A stretch of 42,716 nucleotides of DNA from Candidatus Omnitrophota bacterium (GTDB taxonomy: Bacteria; Hinthialibacterota; Hinthialibacteria; Hinthialibacterales; Hinthialibacteraceae), in the NCBI GenBank assembly GCA_013177805.1, contig JABLXU010000048.1:1-42716 (forward strand). Reading direction: 5' to 3'. Of the stretch, positions 31,697-40,063 are shown one piece after another. The notes under the pieces are model-generated. The model had not been told where the DNA came from. It saw only the letters and a list, made by a program, of their open reading frames with translations, and did no database searches. The stretch's first letter is position 1; each line of letters starts with the position of its first letter. A program made the translations under genes and the position numbers.

Positions 31697-33685
31697 TTAG
31701 TACAAATACCAGTCCTCCACGGGAACCGGCACAACGCCGCGAAGATAGGCGTGCCGGAGGTTTATGAACAGCCGCATGGTGTCATACGAATTGAGGATTT
31801 GTTGACGCCGTGTGTTCCCAGATTGATTCGTATATTGCTCAATCAATTCCAGATCGCGCAGCAACAAGTCTTCCACCGCGTCGATCATCCCCCCAACGCG
31901 CTCCTTGGAGAACAGCCCGTCCAACTCCCGTCCGACCCGCCGGATGTATTCCGCGTTCAATTCGGGATCGCTATGAAACGGGCGGGAGATGCGTCCCGGT
32001 TCCCTCGAAGATTGTTCGGCCCGGCCATCCAAGGGATAGGTCAGCGGCATCCGGACGAACATGGGGCTCGAGGCATTGGCGTATCCGAAGGTCTTGTCCA
32101 AATCCCAAGGGATGCACTCCCACCGGTCAATGGGTGGAGGATTGTGATACAGAAAAAGGTTGTTGTGAAACCCATCCCAGTTGCTCATCAGCACGGAGGC
32201 CACTTCATACGACATGACCTCCTCGATATCCAAATACCGGCGGAGCGCCTGGGCGCGCATGGCGGCGTTTTTGGAGTTCAATTGTTGCATTAACTCTTGA
32301 AAATCCTCATCGCCCTCGAGGACATTGGTCTTTTTGGTGTAGCCGCCCGGCTCGTTGTAAGCAATTTTGTAGAGATTGCCGGTGGGATCGCGGCCGTTCA
32401 ATTCCAGGAAATTCTCATTGGGTTGTTGGATTACAATCCGTTGGGTATGCCGGTTGCGCTCGATCACCCGGATCCACGTGGCTTGCGGGGCCAGCACGCC
32501 GAAATCGCGAAAGATTTGAAAAGAAAGTTGCTCCACATGGGGCGACTGGGGACCGGCGGTGGTGCCTTCGGGCGGACTCTCGGGAATCAGGTTGAGTGTG
32601 CGGTTGCCCTCGTATTCCTCCCGTTTGAGAAATTTGATCTTGAGGCCGTTGAGGCTGTTGACAATCCGGGCGCCGTCGAAGATCCGCACATGACCGGCGG
32701 TGACCGGTTTCACCACGACGCCGGAAATCGTCTTGCTCACCGGGGGCAATGACGAGCGTACCCGTTGGAAAATCCAAAAAATGGGCAACTCGGAGGGGAT
32801 ATCGTTGTCATAAACGAAATAAGATTCAAACGGGCGCGGTTCGGCGGGATGAGGCAGGTATATGGATTCCCCCGTGTTCCGCTGCACCACCACACCAAGC
32901 CGGACCAATGTTTGCGACGGCTTGGGCGGGATCGTGGCGTAATAAACGGCGGCCGTGGGGCTGGAACGTGGAACATCCAAAGTCATGCTGGTCTCCTGGA
33001 CCGCCTGGGCCGTGTTGCCCCTCACCGCCTCGACCCGCAGGGTAACCGACTCAATAATTTCCGGGCTGTCCAAGGAGACTTGAAACCGCACTTCGTCCTG
33101 GGAGGTAGGGTGAAGCGGAAGGATTTCGAAGTCCACAATCAGCGGCCGGGAGGGCGTGCCGGCCACGCTGTTGGATCGTCCTGGCGTGCCCCCCGCCACC
33201 AACGAGGCCCGCCAGGAATGATAATCGAGTCCCGGCTGGTCCGGCGCGATCCGTTCCAGCGAGGGGCCATATCCGTCCGCGCCCCGGGCCCACGGGGCCT
33301 TGTCATCGTATTCCACTTCGTCCACCATCCAGCCGTCCGGGGAGCGCAATACAATCCATCCGCCCCCGTTGGGCAATTCGCCATGATACGGACCATATTT
33401 CTTGACCGTGAGATTCCGCCACGCCGAATCGGTGGGAAACCGGGTCACCAGAACATATTCTTCCGGCTGGATGACGGCGCCTTCCGGGAACGAAAAAAAG
33501 AGGCCTCCGGTGAATGTGTATCCCTCCAAGGCAATGGGTTGGGAAGTAGGATTGTACAGTTCCACGAATTCGGTCGGCAGATCTTCCGCCGGATGGTAGT
33601 GCAGTTCGTTGATGATCACATCCCCCCACACGCCGCCGTTCAATTTTATGAGAAATACTATGGGAAACCAAGAAAAACGATTCAT
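31697..33685 (-). CDS. Secreted lamin-tail-domain / CotH kinase family protein
   Basis: A 662-residue exported protein. A short signal peptide (MNRFSWFPIVFLIKLNGGVW, then GD) leads into a lamin-tail domain at about 22-150: VIINELHYHPAEDLPTEFVE, LYNPTSQPIALEGYTFTGGL, GEYVLVT-like and GGWIVLRSPDGWMVDEVEYD. A beta-rich linker of about 150 residues follows. The CotH-type kinase domain starts near 320 and carries VEQLSFQIFRDFGVLAPQAT, IVIQQPNENFLELNG and the diagnostic NNLFLYHNPPPIDRWECIPW with DLDKTFGY (metal-binding Asp). CotH proteins are atypical secreted protein kinases; this fusion is typical of Planctomycetota-like genomes. The C-terminus after VPVPVEDWYLY has no anchor. No terminator with a U-tract was found. 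Confidence 0.9.
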   Translation of the reverse strand: MNRFSWFPIVFLIKLNGGVWGDVIINELHYHPAEDLPTEFVELYNPTSQPIALEGYTFTGGLFFSFPEGAVIQPEEYVLVTRFPTDSAWRNLTVKKYGPYHGELPNGGGWIVLRSPDGWMVDEVEYDDKAPWARGADGYGPSLERIAPDQPGLDYHSWRASLVAGGTPGRSNSVAGTPSRPLIVDFEILPLHPTSQDEVRFQVSLDSPEIIESVTLRVEAVRGNTAQAVQETSMTLDVPRSSPTAAVYYATIPPKPSQTLVRLGVVVQRNTGESIYLPHPAEPRPFESYFVYDNDIPSELPIFWIFQRVRSSLPPVSKTISGVVVKPVTAGHVRIFDGARIVNSLNGLKIKFLKREEYEGNRTLNLIPESPPEGTTAGPQSPHVEQLSFQIFRDFGVLAPQATWIRVIERNRHTQRIVIQQPNENFLELNGRDPTGNLYKIAYNEPGGYTKKTNVLEGDEDFQELMQQLNSKNAAMRAQALRRYLDIEEVMSYEVASVLMSNWDGFHNNLFLYHNPPPIDRWECIPWDLDKTFGYANASSPMFVRMPLTYPLDGRAEQSSREPGRISRPFHSDPELNAEYIRRVGRELDGLFSKERVGGMIDAVEDLLLRDLELIEQYTNQSGNTRRQQILNSYDTMRLFINLRHAYLRGVVPVPVEDWYLY

Positions 33686-33784
33686 CCCGCCGTTCCTAAA
33701 ATGATTTTACTTAAAAAATATATCTTGGCGGATGGAAAAATGTCTAATGTCACGGATGGGAGAAAATTTCGGGTGTGGATTAGT

Positions 33785-33812
33785 TGTGGGAGCGGATCTT
33801 GGTATCCGCCCG
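33785..33812 (+). repeat. Dispersed palindromic element, part B only (diverged copy)
   Basis: GTGGGAGCGGATCTTGGTAT followed by CCGCCCGG is an imperfect inverted repeat matching part B of the elements at 12324-12353 and 38236-38264 (GTAGGGGCGGACTTAGGTGT and CCGCCCC). It lies between sufT and the CotH gene. Part A is not seen next to it. Confidence 0.55.
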
Positions 33813-33890
33813 GATATTCGCAGCGATAAAGAAGCGGGGGGGTCGATTTTACAAAACCCTATAGGGTGGCATGTGGATTATCATTCCACC

Positions 33891-34223
33891 TTATTCAATC
33901 CCCAATTCGAGCTTCGCGGCTTCGGAGAGCATGTCGGGGCTCCAAGGCGGCTCCCAGACCAGATCCACCTGGACGGAACTTACGCCGGGGATGGATTTCA
34001 CCCTTTCCTGCACCTCGATGGGCAGAGAACCGGCCACGGGGCACATGGGCGAGGTCAGGGTCATTTGAATGCTTACGGAGCCGTTGTCCTGGATGTCGAT
34101 GTCATACACCAACCCCATGTCATAAATATTGACGGGGATTTCGGGATCGTAGCATTCCCGCAGCTGCTGGATGACTTGTTCCCGCAACGCCTGAAGGTTC
34201 GGATTGGTTTCGTCCATGTCCAT
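33891..34223 (-). CDS. sufT: SufT-like Fe-S assembly factor (MIP18/DUF59 family)
   Basis: A 110-residue protein of the MIP18/DUF59 family: LRECYDPEIPVNIYDMGLVY, DIDIQDNGSVSIQMTLTSPM, CPVAGSL with the conserved Cys, and GVSSVQVDLVWEPPWSPDML. SufT-type proteins help mature Fe-S enzymes. It is the last gene of the suf operon, 98 bp after sufU; that gap holds a part-A repeat copy. A weak ACCC-TATA-GGGT hairpin followed by TTTT (about 33856-33870) may end the transcript. Confidence 0.93.
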   Translation of the reverse strand: MDMDETNPNLQALREQVIQQLRECYDPEIPVNIYDMGLVYDIDIQDNGSVSIQMTLTSPMCPVAGSLPIEVQERVKSIPGVSSVQVDLVWEPPWSPDMLSEAAKLELGIE

Positions 34224-34264
34224 ATTGATCCATCATGCCGTGTGAGGAGACCGGCAGGAGCGCC

Positions 34265-34309
34265 CTCGCTCAATTTCCTCCCCCTGCTCCTCTCCCCGGA
34301 GGGAGAGAA
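34265..34309 (-). repeat. Dispersed palindromic element, part A with flank (diverged copy)
   Basis: On the minus strand TTCTCTCCCTCCGGGGAGAG and GAGGAAATTGAG follow the same order as CTCTCCCTCTGGGGGAGAGG and GAGGAAATCGAG of the 38236-38308 copy. Part B beyond it has decayed. It fills the sufU-sufT gap. Confidence 0.6.
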
Positions 34310-34321
34310 CGCGTGGGTACG

Positions 34322-34774
34322 TTATTCCGTGGAGACCGGGGTTTCTTCCGATCGCAGCGCGGCGTTGAGGGTGTGCCAGGCCAGGGTGGCGCATTTGACC
34401 CGCATGGGGAATTCGCGGACGCCGGCCAAAGCCTGCAGCTTACCCAGTCCGGCTTTCAGTTCATCGAGTTCTTCCTGACCGGTGACCAGGTCATGAAACC
34501 GTTCGAATAGTTCTTTGACCTCGTCGATGGTCTTACCTTTGATGATTTCAGTCATCAGGGAGGCCGAAGCGGTGGAAATGGCGCATCCGTTGCCTTCGAA
34601 GGTGCATTCCTGTACCCGGTCTCCCTCGAGGCGCAGATAAATGGTGATCTTGTCCCCGCACAGGGGATTGTACCCATTGGCCTGGCAGGTGGCACAGTCC
34701 AGTTTGCCGCAGTTTCTCGGCCGCTTGTTGTGGTCCAGAATAATTTCCTGGTAGAGATCCTGAAGATACGACAT
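34322..34774 (-). CDS. sufU: Fe-S cluster assembly scaffold / sulfur acceptor SufU
   Basis: A 150-residue SufU/IscU-like protein: LYQEIILDHNKRPRNCGKLD at the N-terminus, the three conserved cysteines in NPLCGDKITIYL, FEGNGCAISTASASLMTEII and VKCATLAWHTLNAAL. The insert between the second and third cysteine motifs (KELFERFHDLVTGQEELDEL) is the SufU type, as in Gram-positive SUF systems, where SufU is a zinc-dependent sulfur acceptor for SufS. Its ATG overlaps the sufS stop by one base (TGATG). Confidence 0.95.
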   Translation of the reverse strand: MSYLQDLYQEIILDHNKRPRNCGKLDCATCQANGYNPLCGDKITIYLRLEGDRVQECTFEGNGCAISTASASLMTEIIKGKTIDEVKELFERFHDLVTGQEELDELKAGLGKLQALAGVREFPMRVKCATLAWHTLNAALRSEETPVSTE

Positions 34775-36045
34775 CAGCGGAACACCTCGAGAACTTTTTG
34801 AATACTTTTGCCCAGGATATCGATTTCTTCCTTGGTGTTGTAAAAGGCGAACGAAGCCCGCGCGGTGGCCGGAATCCCCAAACGGTCCATCACCGGCTGC
34901 GCGCAGTGATGCCCCGTGCGGATCGCGACCCCCTCCTGGTCCAGTATAGTACCAATATCATGGGGGTGAATCTCTCCGATCAGGAACGACAACACACCCG
35001 CTTTGTTTTTCGCCGTGCCCACAATACGCACTTCCGGGTATTGCGACACTACCTGGGTGGCGTATTCAAGCAACTCATGCTCATGGGCCGCGATGGCGTC
35101 CATCCCGATGGCGCGGACATAGTCGATGGCCGCGCCCAGGCCGATAGCCCCGGCGATGTGCGGCGTCCCCGCCTCGAATTTGTAAGGAATCTCGTTGAAG
35201 TATGTCTTCTCGAACGAAACGTAGTGGATCATGTCGCCGCCGCCCTGGTAGGGTGGCATGCGGTCGAGCCACTTCTCTTTTCCAAACAAGACGCCGATGC
35301 CGGTAGGTCCGAAGAGTTTGTGCCCGGAAAAGACAAAAAAGTCACAATCCAGATCGCGCATGTCCACTTTTAGATGGGGCGCGCTCTGGGCACCGTCCAC
35401 CAGCACGGGGATGCCCCGCTCATGCGCTTGGCGGATCATCTCCTTGACGGGATTGATTGTCCCCAGGGCGTTGGAGAGATGGGACAGCGCCACGAACTTG
35501 GTCTTTTCGGTGAGCATCCGGGGATATTCGTCCAATAGCAGTTCGCCGGCGTCGTTCATGGGGATGACCCGCAGCTTCAGCCCCTTCTCCTCGCCGATCA
35601 GCTGCCAGGGAACAATGTTGGCGTGGTGCTCAAGGGCGCTGATGAGTATTTCATCCCCCTCGCGGAGGAAGGCGCGTCCGTAACTGGAAGCCACGAGGTT
35701 GATTGACTCCGTCGCGTTACGGGTGAAGACAATTTCCCGCTCATGGCGGGCGTTCAGAAATTCCTTGACTTTCCGGCGCGCCTGCTCGTGGGCCGTGGTC
35801 GCTTGCTGACTGAGCCAATGCACACCCCGGTGGATATTGGAGTAATACCCGCTGTACGCCTCCATCAGGGCGTCCAGCACAGCCTGGGGCTTTTGGGTGG
35901 TCGCCGCGTTATCTAAATACACCAATGGTTTGCCGTGCACTTCCCGCTTGAGGATAGGGAAATCCTCGCGGATCCGGTACACATCCAGGGGTATTGTATT
36001 GGCATCCAATCCAGGAACCGCCAGAGCGGATTCAGAAGGCACCAT
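34774..36045 (-). CDS. sufS: Cysteine desulfurase SufS
   Basis: A 423-residue PLP enzyme that takes sulfur from cysteine for Fe-S assembly. Group II motifs: LVYLDNAATTQKPQAVLDAL, HEREIVFTRNATESINLVAS, the PLP lysine in FFVFSGHKLFGPTGIGVL, and the catalytic Cys in IRTGHHCAQPVMDRLG. GAGGTG nine bases upstream and a TGATG one-base overlap with the sufD stop fix the start at 36045; a longer in-frame extension to 36261 would lie inside sufD and is rejected. Confidence 0.96.
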   Translation of the reverse strand: MVPSESALAVPGLDANTIPLDVYRIREDFPILKREVHGKPLVYLDNAATTQKPQAVLDALMEAYSGYYSNIHRGVHWLSQQATTAHEQARRKVKEFLNARHEREIVFTRNATESINLVASSYGRAFLREGDEILISALEHHANIVPWQLIGEEKGLKLRVIPMNDAGELLLDEYPRMLTEKTKFVALSHLSNALGTINPVKEMIRQAHERGIPVLVDGAQSAPHLKVDMRDLDCDFFVFSGHKLFGPTGIGVLFGKEKWLDRMPPYQGGGDMIHYVSFEKTYFNEIPYKFEAGTPHIAGAIGLGAAIDYVRAIGMDAIAAHEHELLEYATQVVSQYPEVRIVGTAKNKAGVLSFLIGEIHPHDIGTILDQEGVAIRTGHHCAQPVMDRLGIPATARASFAFYNTKEEIDILGKSIQKVLEVFR

Positions 36046-37385
36046 CAGACTGACACCTCGTTCGAATGGCTGAAAGACAGCCGTTTGTGCAACACATGAT
36101 CCAGTTCCGCGCGCACCGCTTCGACCGGGATTTGTTCCACGATTCCGCTGGCGAACGCGTACGTCAACAATTCGCGGGCGTCTTCCAGGTTGATGCCCCG
36201 GGCCCGCAGGTAAAAGAGGGCCTCGTCGTCCAGTTTGCCGGTGGTCGCGCCGTGCGTGCATTTCACGTCGTCGGCGTAAATTTCCAGTTGGGGCATGGCG
36301 GTGATTTCCGCCTCTCCGGACAAGAGCAAAGCTTGATTGGTTTGTTTCGAATCGGTTTTTTGCGCGTCCTTGGCCACGAGAATCCGGCCCCGGAACACGG
36401 CGCGTCCCTGCTCATCCAGGATCCCCTTGTACACTTCGTGGCTTTCGCAGTGCGGCTTGGCGTGAACCATCAGCGTGTGGTTATCCACGTGCCGTTTCCC
36501 ATCCACGAGGTACAGGCCGTCCAATGTGCAATGAATGCCTTCGCCATTCATCAGCGCGTTCAATTCATTCCGCACCAGTCCTCCCCCCAGGGTGATGGAA
36601 TGATGCGCGTACCGGCTGTTCCGGCTCAGATCCAGTCGCGAGAAGGACACATGAAACGCCTCGCGCCCCTCGCGCTGAAGTTTGCAATGGGCGATGTCCG
36701 ATTCTTCACCCGCGCTCACTTCGGTCACGCTGTTGGTGAAGTAGACCGCGTTATCCGGCCCGGCGTAGCTCTCGAGAATCACCGCCCGGGAACCGCTTCC
36801 CGCCACGATGACATTGCGCGGGTGCGACACCACCGGTGTTTCCAAACGGGTGGAATAATAAAGCAGGTGGATGGGTTTTTCGAGGACCGCGCCGGCCGGA
36901 ATGCGCACAAAAGCCCCGTCCCGCATGAATGCTGTGTTCAGCGCCGCTAAGACGAAATCCTCATAACTCCCTTGCCGTGCCAAGTACGGTTCCAGGCTGC
37001 CCGAATCCGACCGCAGGACTGTGGCGATGCTTTCCACCCGCGTACCTTGGGGCAGGCCATTCAGGGTGGAAAGTTCCGGCGTGAAATGCCCATTCACGAA
37101 TACGATCTGGTATGCGTCCAGCCCGGTCACGGGAGGCCGGACCTCCGGATCCAGCGTGTCTTGCCCATCCGCTTCCGCCAGATGAAATGTTTTTTCCCGC
37201 AGGGGGGCAGTGTTCGTGAACCGCCAGGCTTCTTCGCGGGGGGAGGGAAAGCCGAGGGCCTCAAAGCGGGCCAGGGCTTCTTTGCGGATTTCATGCAGCC
37301 AGGCCGGCTCCTGTCCCGCCACCGTGGTTTCCAATTCCGCGAAAGCGGAACGGTAATGATCCTTAATATGCAACGCGATGGTCAT
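36045..37385 (-). CDS. sufD: Fe-S assembly protein SufD
   Basis: A 446-residue component of the SufBC2D scaffold. The N-terminal helical part (LHEIRKEALARFEALGFPSP, REEAWRFTN) is followed by the beta-helix SufB/SufD core (VSHPRNVIVAGSGSRAVILE, RYAHHSITLGGGLVRNELNA, GRAVFRGRILVAKDAQKTDS, KQTNQALLLSGEAEITAMPQ, LEIYADDVKCTHGATTGKLD). The C-terminal LRARGINLEDARELLTYAFA completes the family pattern. The conserved His in KCTHGAT is present. It lies between sufC (16-bp gap) and sufS (one-base overlap). Confidence 0.96.
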   Translation of the reverse strand: MTIALHIKDHYRSAFAELETTVAGQEPAWLHEIRKEALARFEALGFPSPREEAWRFTNTAPLREKTFHLAEADGQDTLDPEVRPPVTGLDAYQIVFVNGHFTPELSTLNGLPQGTRVESIATVLRSDSGSLEPYLARQGSYEDFVLAALNTAFMRDGAFVRIPAGAVLEKPIHLLYYSTRLETPVVSHPRNVIVAGSGSRAVILESYAGPDNAVYFTNSVTEVSAGEESDIAHCKLQREGREAFHVSFSRLDLSRNSRYAHHSITLGGGLVRNELNALMNGEGIHCTLDGLYLVDGKRHVDNHTLMVHAKPHCESHEVYKGILDEQGRAVFRGRILVAKDAQKTDSKQTNQALLLSGEAEITAMPQLEIYADDVKCTHGATTGKLDDEALFYLRARGINLEDARELLTYAFASGIVEQIPVEAVRAELDHVLHKRLSFSHSNEVSV

Positions 37386-37401
37386 TTACCCGCTTCTCCT
37401 C

Positions 37402-38172
37402 TTACACCTCGACGGTCTCTTCGGCAGGAATCACGTCCTTCAGCCAATCATACCCTTTCGCCTCGACCTCATGAGCCAGGTCGCTGCCGCCGGATTTGAC
37501 GATTTTTCCCTGGGCCAAGATATGCACGAAATCCGGCTCCAGGTAATTGAGGATCCGCTGGTAATGGGTAATGACGACGATGGCCCGGTTGGGATTCCGC
37601 AGTTGGTTGACTCCGCCAGCCACAATCCGCAGGGCGTCCACGTCGAGGCCCGAATCGGTTTCGTCCAGGATTGCCAGTTTGGGATCGAGCACGGCCATCT
37701 GGAAGATTTCGTTGCGTTTTTTTTCGCCGCCCGAAAAACCTTCGTTCACCGACCGCTTCAGTAACGAATCATCGAGTTCCACCAATTTGACTTTCTCGCG
37801 CACAATGTCGAGAAAATCGATCGCGTCCAACTCCGGCAGACCGTGGTACTTGCGTTTCGAATTCAAAGCGGCCTTGAGGAAGTACGTATTGGTGACACCC
37901 GGGATCTCAACGGGATATTGAAACGCCATGAAGAGGCCTTCGCAGGCCCGGACATCCGGCTCCATTTCCAACAGATTCTTGCCTTCGAACCAGACTTCCC
38001 CCTCGGTCACCTCGAATGCCTCGTTGCCCGCCAGCACTTGCGCGAGCGTGCTTTTCCCCGATCCGTTGGGCCCCATGATGGCGTGGACTTCGCCGGCATT
38101 CACTTTCAGGTCGATCCCCTTGAGGATCTTTTTTCCTTCCACAGACACTTGTAAATTTTTGATTTCCAGCAT
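37402..38172 (-). CDS. sufC: Fe-S assembly ATPase SufC
   Basis: A 256-residue ABC-type ATPase of the SufBC2D complex. Walker A is GPNGSGKST, the signature is FSGGEKKRNEI (SufC-specific), and Walker B is LAILDETDSGLD followed by the switch His in VITHYQRIL. AGGAGAG nine bases upstream sets the start at 38172 (MLEIKNLQVSVEGKKILKGI); a longer frame back to 38277 would run into the dispersed repeat. A 251-bp gap separates it from sufB, unusually large for this operon. Confidence 0.96.
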   Translation of the reverse strand: MLEIKNLQVSVEGKKILKGIDLKVNAGEVHAIMGPNGSGKSTLAQVLAGNEAFEVTEGEVWFEGKNLLEMEPDVRACEGLFMAFQYPVEIPGVTNTYFLKAALNSKRKYHGLPELDAIDFLDIVREKVKLVELDDSLLKRSVNEGFSGGEKKRNEIFQMAVLDPKLAILDETDSGLDVDALRIVAGGVNQLRNPNRAIVVITHYQRILNYLEPDFVHILAQGKIVKSGGSDLAHEVEAKGYDWLKDVIPAEETVEV

Positions 38173-38235
38173 TCGTTTGTCTCTCCTGGACGATTTAAGA
38201 GAAATTCTCGGGATATTTTCTGCGTTGGCGTTCTT

Positions 38236-38308
38236 TAGGGGCGGACACCTAAGTCCGCCCCTACTCGATTTCCTCACCCGGGCCCTCTCCCCCAGAGGGA
38301 GAGGGGAT
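38236..38308 (-). repeat. Composite dispersed palindromic element, copy 2 (sufB-sufC gap)
   Basis: Part B is TAGGGGCGGACACCTAAGTC and CGCCCCTA (38237-38264), a nearly perfect inverted repeat. Part A is CCCTCTCCCCCAGAGGGAGA and GGGG (38283-38306). Read on the minus strand, the order A-spacer-B and the sequence match copy 1 at 12280-12353, including the exact 18-base AATCCCCTCTCCCTCTGG. In the transcript it would form two hairpins between sufB and sufC. Confidence 0.78.
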
Positions 38309-38423
38309 TGATTCCCGTTGTTTTTGCATCCCTGGGTTAAAACCTACCTCATCTATCGCCCTTATCAGGGCTTAGTTACTTGTGAATTATAATCTTATGT
38401 ACATCATCGAGGTGGGGGAATGC

Positions 38424-39869
38424 TTACCCCACGCTGCCCTCGAGGCTGATGCTGAGCAGTTTCTGGGCTTCGACCGCGAATTCCATCGGCAGTTCGCGGA
38501 AGACTTCCTTGCAGAAGCCGTTGACGATCATGCCCACCGCGTCTTCTTCCGAAATGCCCCGTTGCAGGCAGTAGAAGATCTGGTCCTCGCCGATTTTCGA
38601 GGTAGTGGCTTCGTGTTCCACCTTAGCGGTGTTGTTCTTCACTTCAATATAGGGAAACGTGTGCGCGCCGCACTGGTCCCCCATCAGCATGGAATCGCAT
38701 TGGGTATAGTTGCGCGCGTTTTCGGCGCCCTTCATGATCTTCACCAGGCCACGGTACGTGTTTTGGCCAAATCCCGCCGAAATCCCCTTGGAAATCACCG
38801 TGCTGCGTGTGTTCTTGCCGATATGGATCATCTTGGTGCCCGTGTCGGCCTGTTGATAATGGTTGGTGAGCGCGACGGAATAGAATTCACCCACCGAATT
38901 ATCCCCCAAGAGGATGCAGCTGGGGTATTTCCAGGTGATGGCCGAGCCGGTCTCCACCTGCGTCCAGGAGATTTTCGAATTGACGCCCTGGCACTTGCCC
39001 CGCTTGGTCACGAAGTTGTAAATGCCGCCCCGGCCCTCGGCATCGCCTGGATACCAGTTCTGCACCGTCGAATACTTGATCGTCGCGTTGTCCAGCGCCA
39101 CAAGTTCAACCACCGCCGCGTGCAGTTGATTTTCGTCGCGCATGGGAGCGGTGCAGCCTTCCAGGTAACTGACATACGCCCCTTCGTCGGCGATGATCAG
39201 CGTGCGCTCGAATTGACCGGTCTTGGCGGCGTTGATCCGGAAATAGGTCGAGAGCTCCATGGGGCAGCGCACTCCCTTGGGCACATACACGAACGATCCG
39301 TCGCTGAACACCGCCGAGTTAAGCGTGGCGAAAAAATTGTCCGTGTACGGCACCACCGAGCCCAAGTATGTCATCACCAGGTCTGGATGCTCCTGCACCG
39401 CTTCCGAAAACGAGCAAAAAATGATGCCCAATTCGGAAAGTTTTTTCTTGAATGTGGTTCCTACCGATACGCTATCGAAGACGGCGTCCACCGCCACGCC
39501 CGCCAGGATCTCTTGTTCTTTCAAGGGAATCCCGAGTTTTTCGTACGTCGCCAGGATCTCAGGGGCCACTTCATCCAGGCTTTTCGGCCGGTTGGAGACG
39601 TCCTTGGGCGCGGCGTAATAGCTGATTTCCTGGTAATCCACCGGGGCGATTTTCAGGTGAGCCCAACGGGGTTCCTCCATCTTGGTCCAATGGCGATAGG
39701 CCTTGAGCCGCCATTCCAGCATAAATTCCGGCTCGTGCTTTTTGGAGGAAATGAGCCGGATGATCTCTTCGTTCAACCCCTTGGGGATAATGACCTGCTC
39801 GATATCGGTGGTGAATCCGTACTTATAATCCTTTAACGCAGCTTGGATGGGATCCGTCGCCTTGACCAT
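38424..39869 (-). CDS. sufB: Fe-S assembly scaffold protein SufB
   Basis: A 481-residue core scaffold of the SUF system. Family segments: YKYGFTTDIEQVIIPKGLNE at the N-terminus, MLEWRLKAYRHWTKMEEPRW, VYVPKGVRCPMELSTYFRIN, YLEGCTAPMRDENQLHAAVV, WYPGDAEGRGGIYNFVTKRG, and near the end CDSMLMGDQCGAHTFPYIEV with VEHEATTSKIGEDQIFYCLQ. The Cys of NARNYTQCDSM and the Glu/His cluster residues are present. GGGAGAGG lies just before the ATG. It is the first gene of the operon, behind the promoter at 40032-40060 with a leader of about 155 bases that contains a CCCC-TCTTCA-GGGG hairpin. Confidence 0.97.
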   Translation of the reverse strand: MVKATDPIQAALKDYKYGFTTDIEQVIIPKGLNEEIIRLISSKKHEPEFMLEWRLKAYRHWTKMEEPRWAHLKIAPVDYQEISYYAAPKDVSNRPKSLDEVAPEILATYEKLGIPLKEQEILAGVAVDAVFDSVSVGTTFKKKLSELGIIFCSFSEAVQEHPDLVMTYLGSVVPYTDNFFATLNSAVFSDGSFVYVPKGVRCPMELSTYFRINAAKTGQFERTLIIADEGAYVSYLEGCTAPMRDENQLHAAVVELVALDNATIKYSTVQNWYPGDAEGRGGIYNFVTKRGKCQGVNSKISWTQVETGSAITWKYPSCILLGDNSVGEFYSVALTNHYQQADTGTKMIHIGKNTRSTVISKGISAGFGQNTYRGLVKIMKGAENARNYTQCDSMLMGDQCGAHTFPYIEVKNNTAKVEHEATTSKIGEDQIFYCLQRGISEEDAVGMIVNGFCKEVFRELPMEFAVEAQKLLSISLEGSVG

Positions 39870-40016
39870 AACCTCTCCCTAATCATCCGCTTGAGATAGT
39901 TCTACCCGCTCGGACACATTTTTTTATTCTTGGCCCGCCGGGTGTCCCTCTAAATTTTAAGTTATTGTAAAAGGGAAACATCGGGTTGAGCCTTGCCCCT
40001 GAAGAGGGGGATCAAT

Positions 40017-40035
40017 TACTTGACATAGTCAAGTA
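40017..40035. promoter_or_regulatory. Palindromic operator 1 over the suf -10
   Basis: TACTTGAC-ATA-GTCAAGTA is a perfect 8+3+8 inverted repeat. It overlaps the last bases of the -10 element and the start site of the suf promoter, an ideal repressor position. The shape fits a dimeric winged-helix regulator, for instance an Rrf2-family Fe-S sensor, but the regulator is not in the window. Confidence 0.65.
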
Positions 40036-40060
40036 TACCTGATTTAGTTGACCATGTCAA
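40032..40060 (-). promoter_or_regulatory. Near-consensus sigma-70 promoter of the suf operon
   Basis: On the minus strand TTGACA (complement of 40055-40060), a 17-base spacer and TATACT (complement of 40032-40037). The -35 is perfect and the -10 has one mismatch. Such a strong core promoter needs a repressor to be regulated, which matches the two palindromes that cover its elements. Confidence 0.82.
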
Positions 40061-40063
40061 ATA
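40045..40063. promoter_or_regulatory. Palindromic operator 2 over the suf -35
   Basis: TAGTTGAC-CAT-GTCAAATA has the same 8+3+8 layout as operator 1 and one mismatched pair. Both share the core TTGAC-N3-GTCAA. The centres of the two sites are 28 bp apart, and this one covers the -35 hexamer. Confidence 0.62.

Noticed and set aside
34774..36261. A longer sufS starting at 36261
   Set aside because: The extra 72 residues lie wholly inside sufD, are Arg/Gly-rich and unlike any SufS; the 36045 start has a ribosome-binding site and the usual one-base overlap.
38382..39836. A 484-codon open frame antisense to sufB
   Set aside because: It mirrors the codon structure of sufB, has no ribosome-binding site or family motif, and its translation is rich in His/Gly/Arg as expected from the complement of a GC-rich gene. 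Similar mirror frames opposite metF, flgI, flgA, rpoN and the DUF1080 genes were dropped for the same reason.
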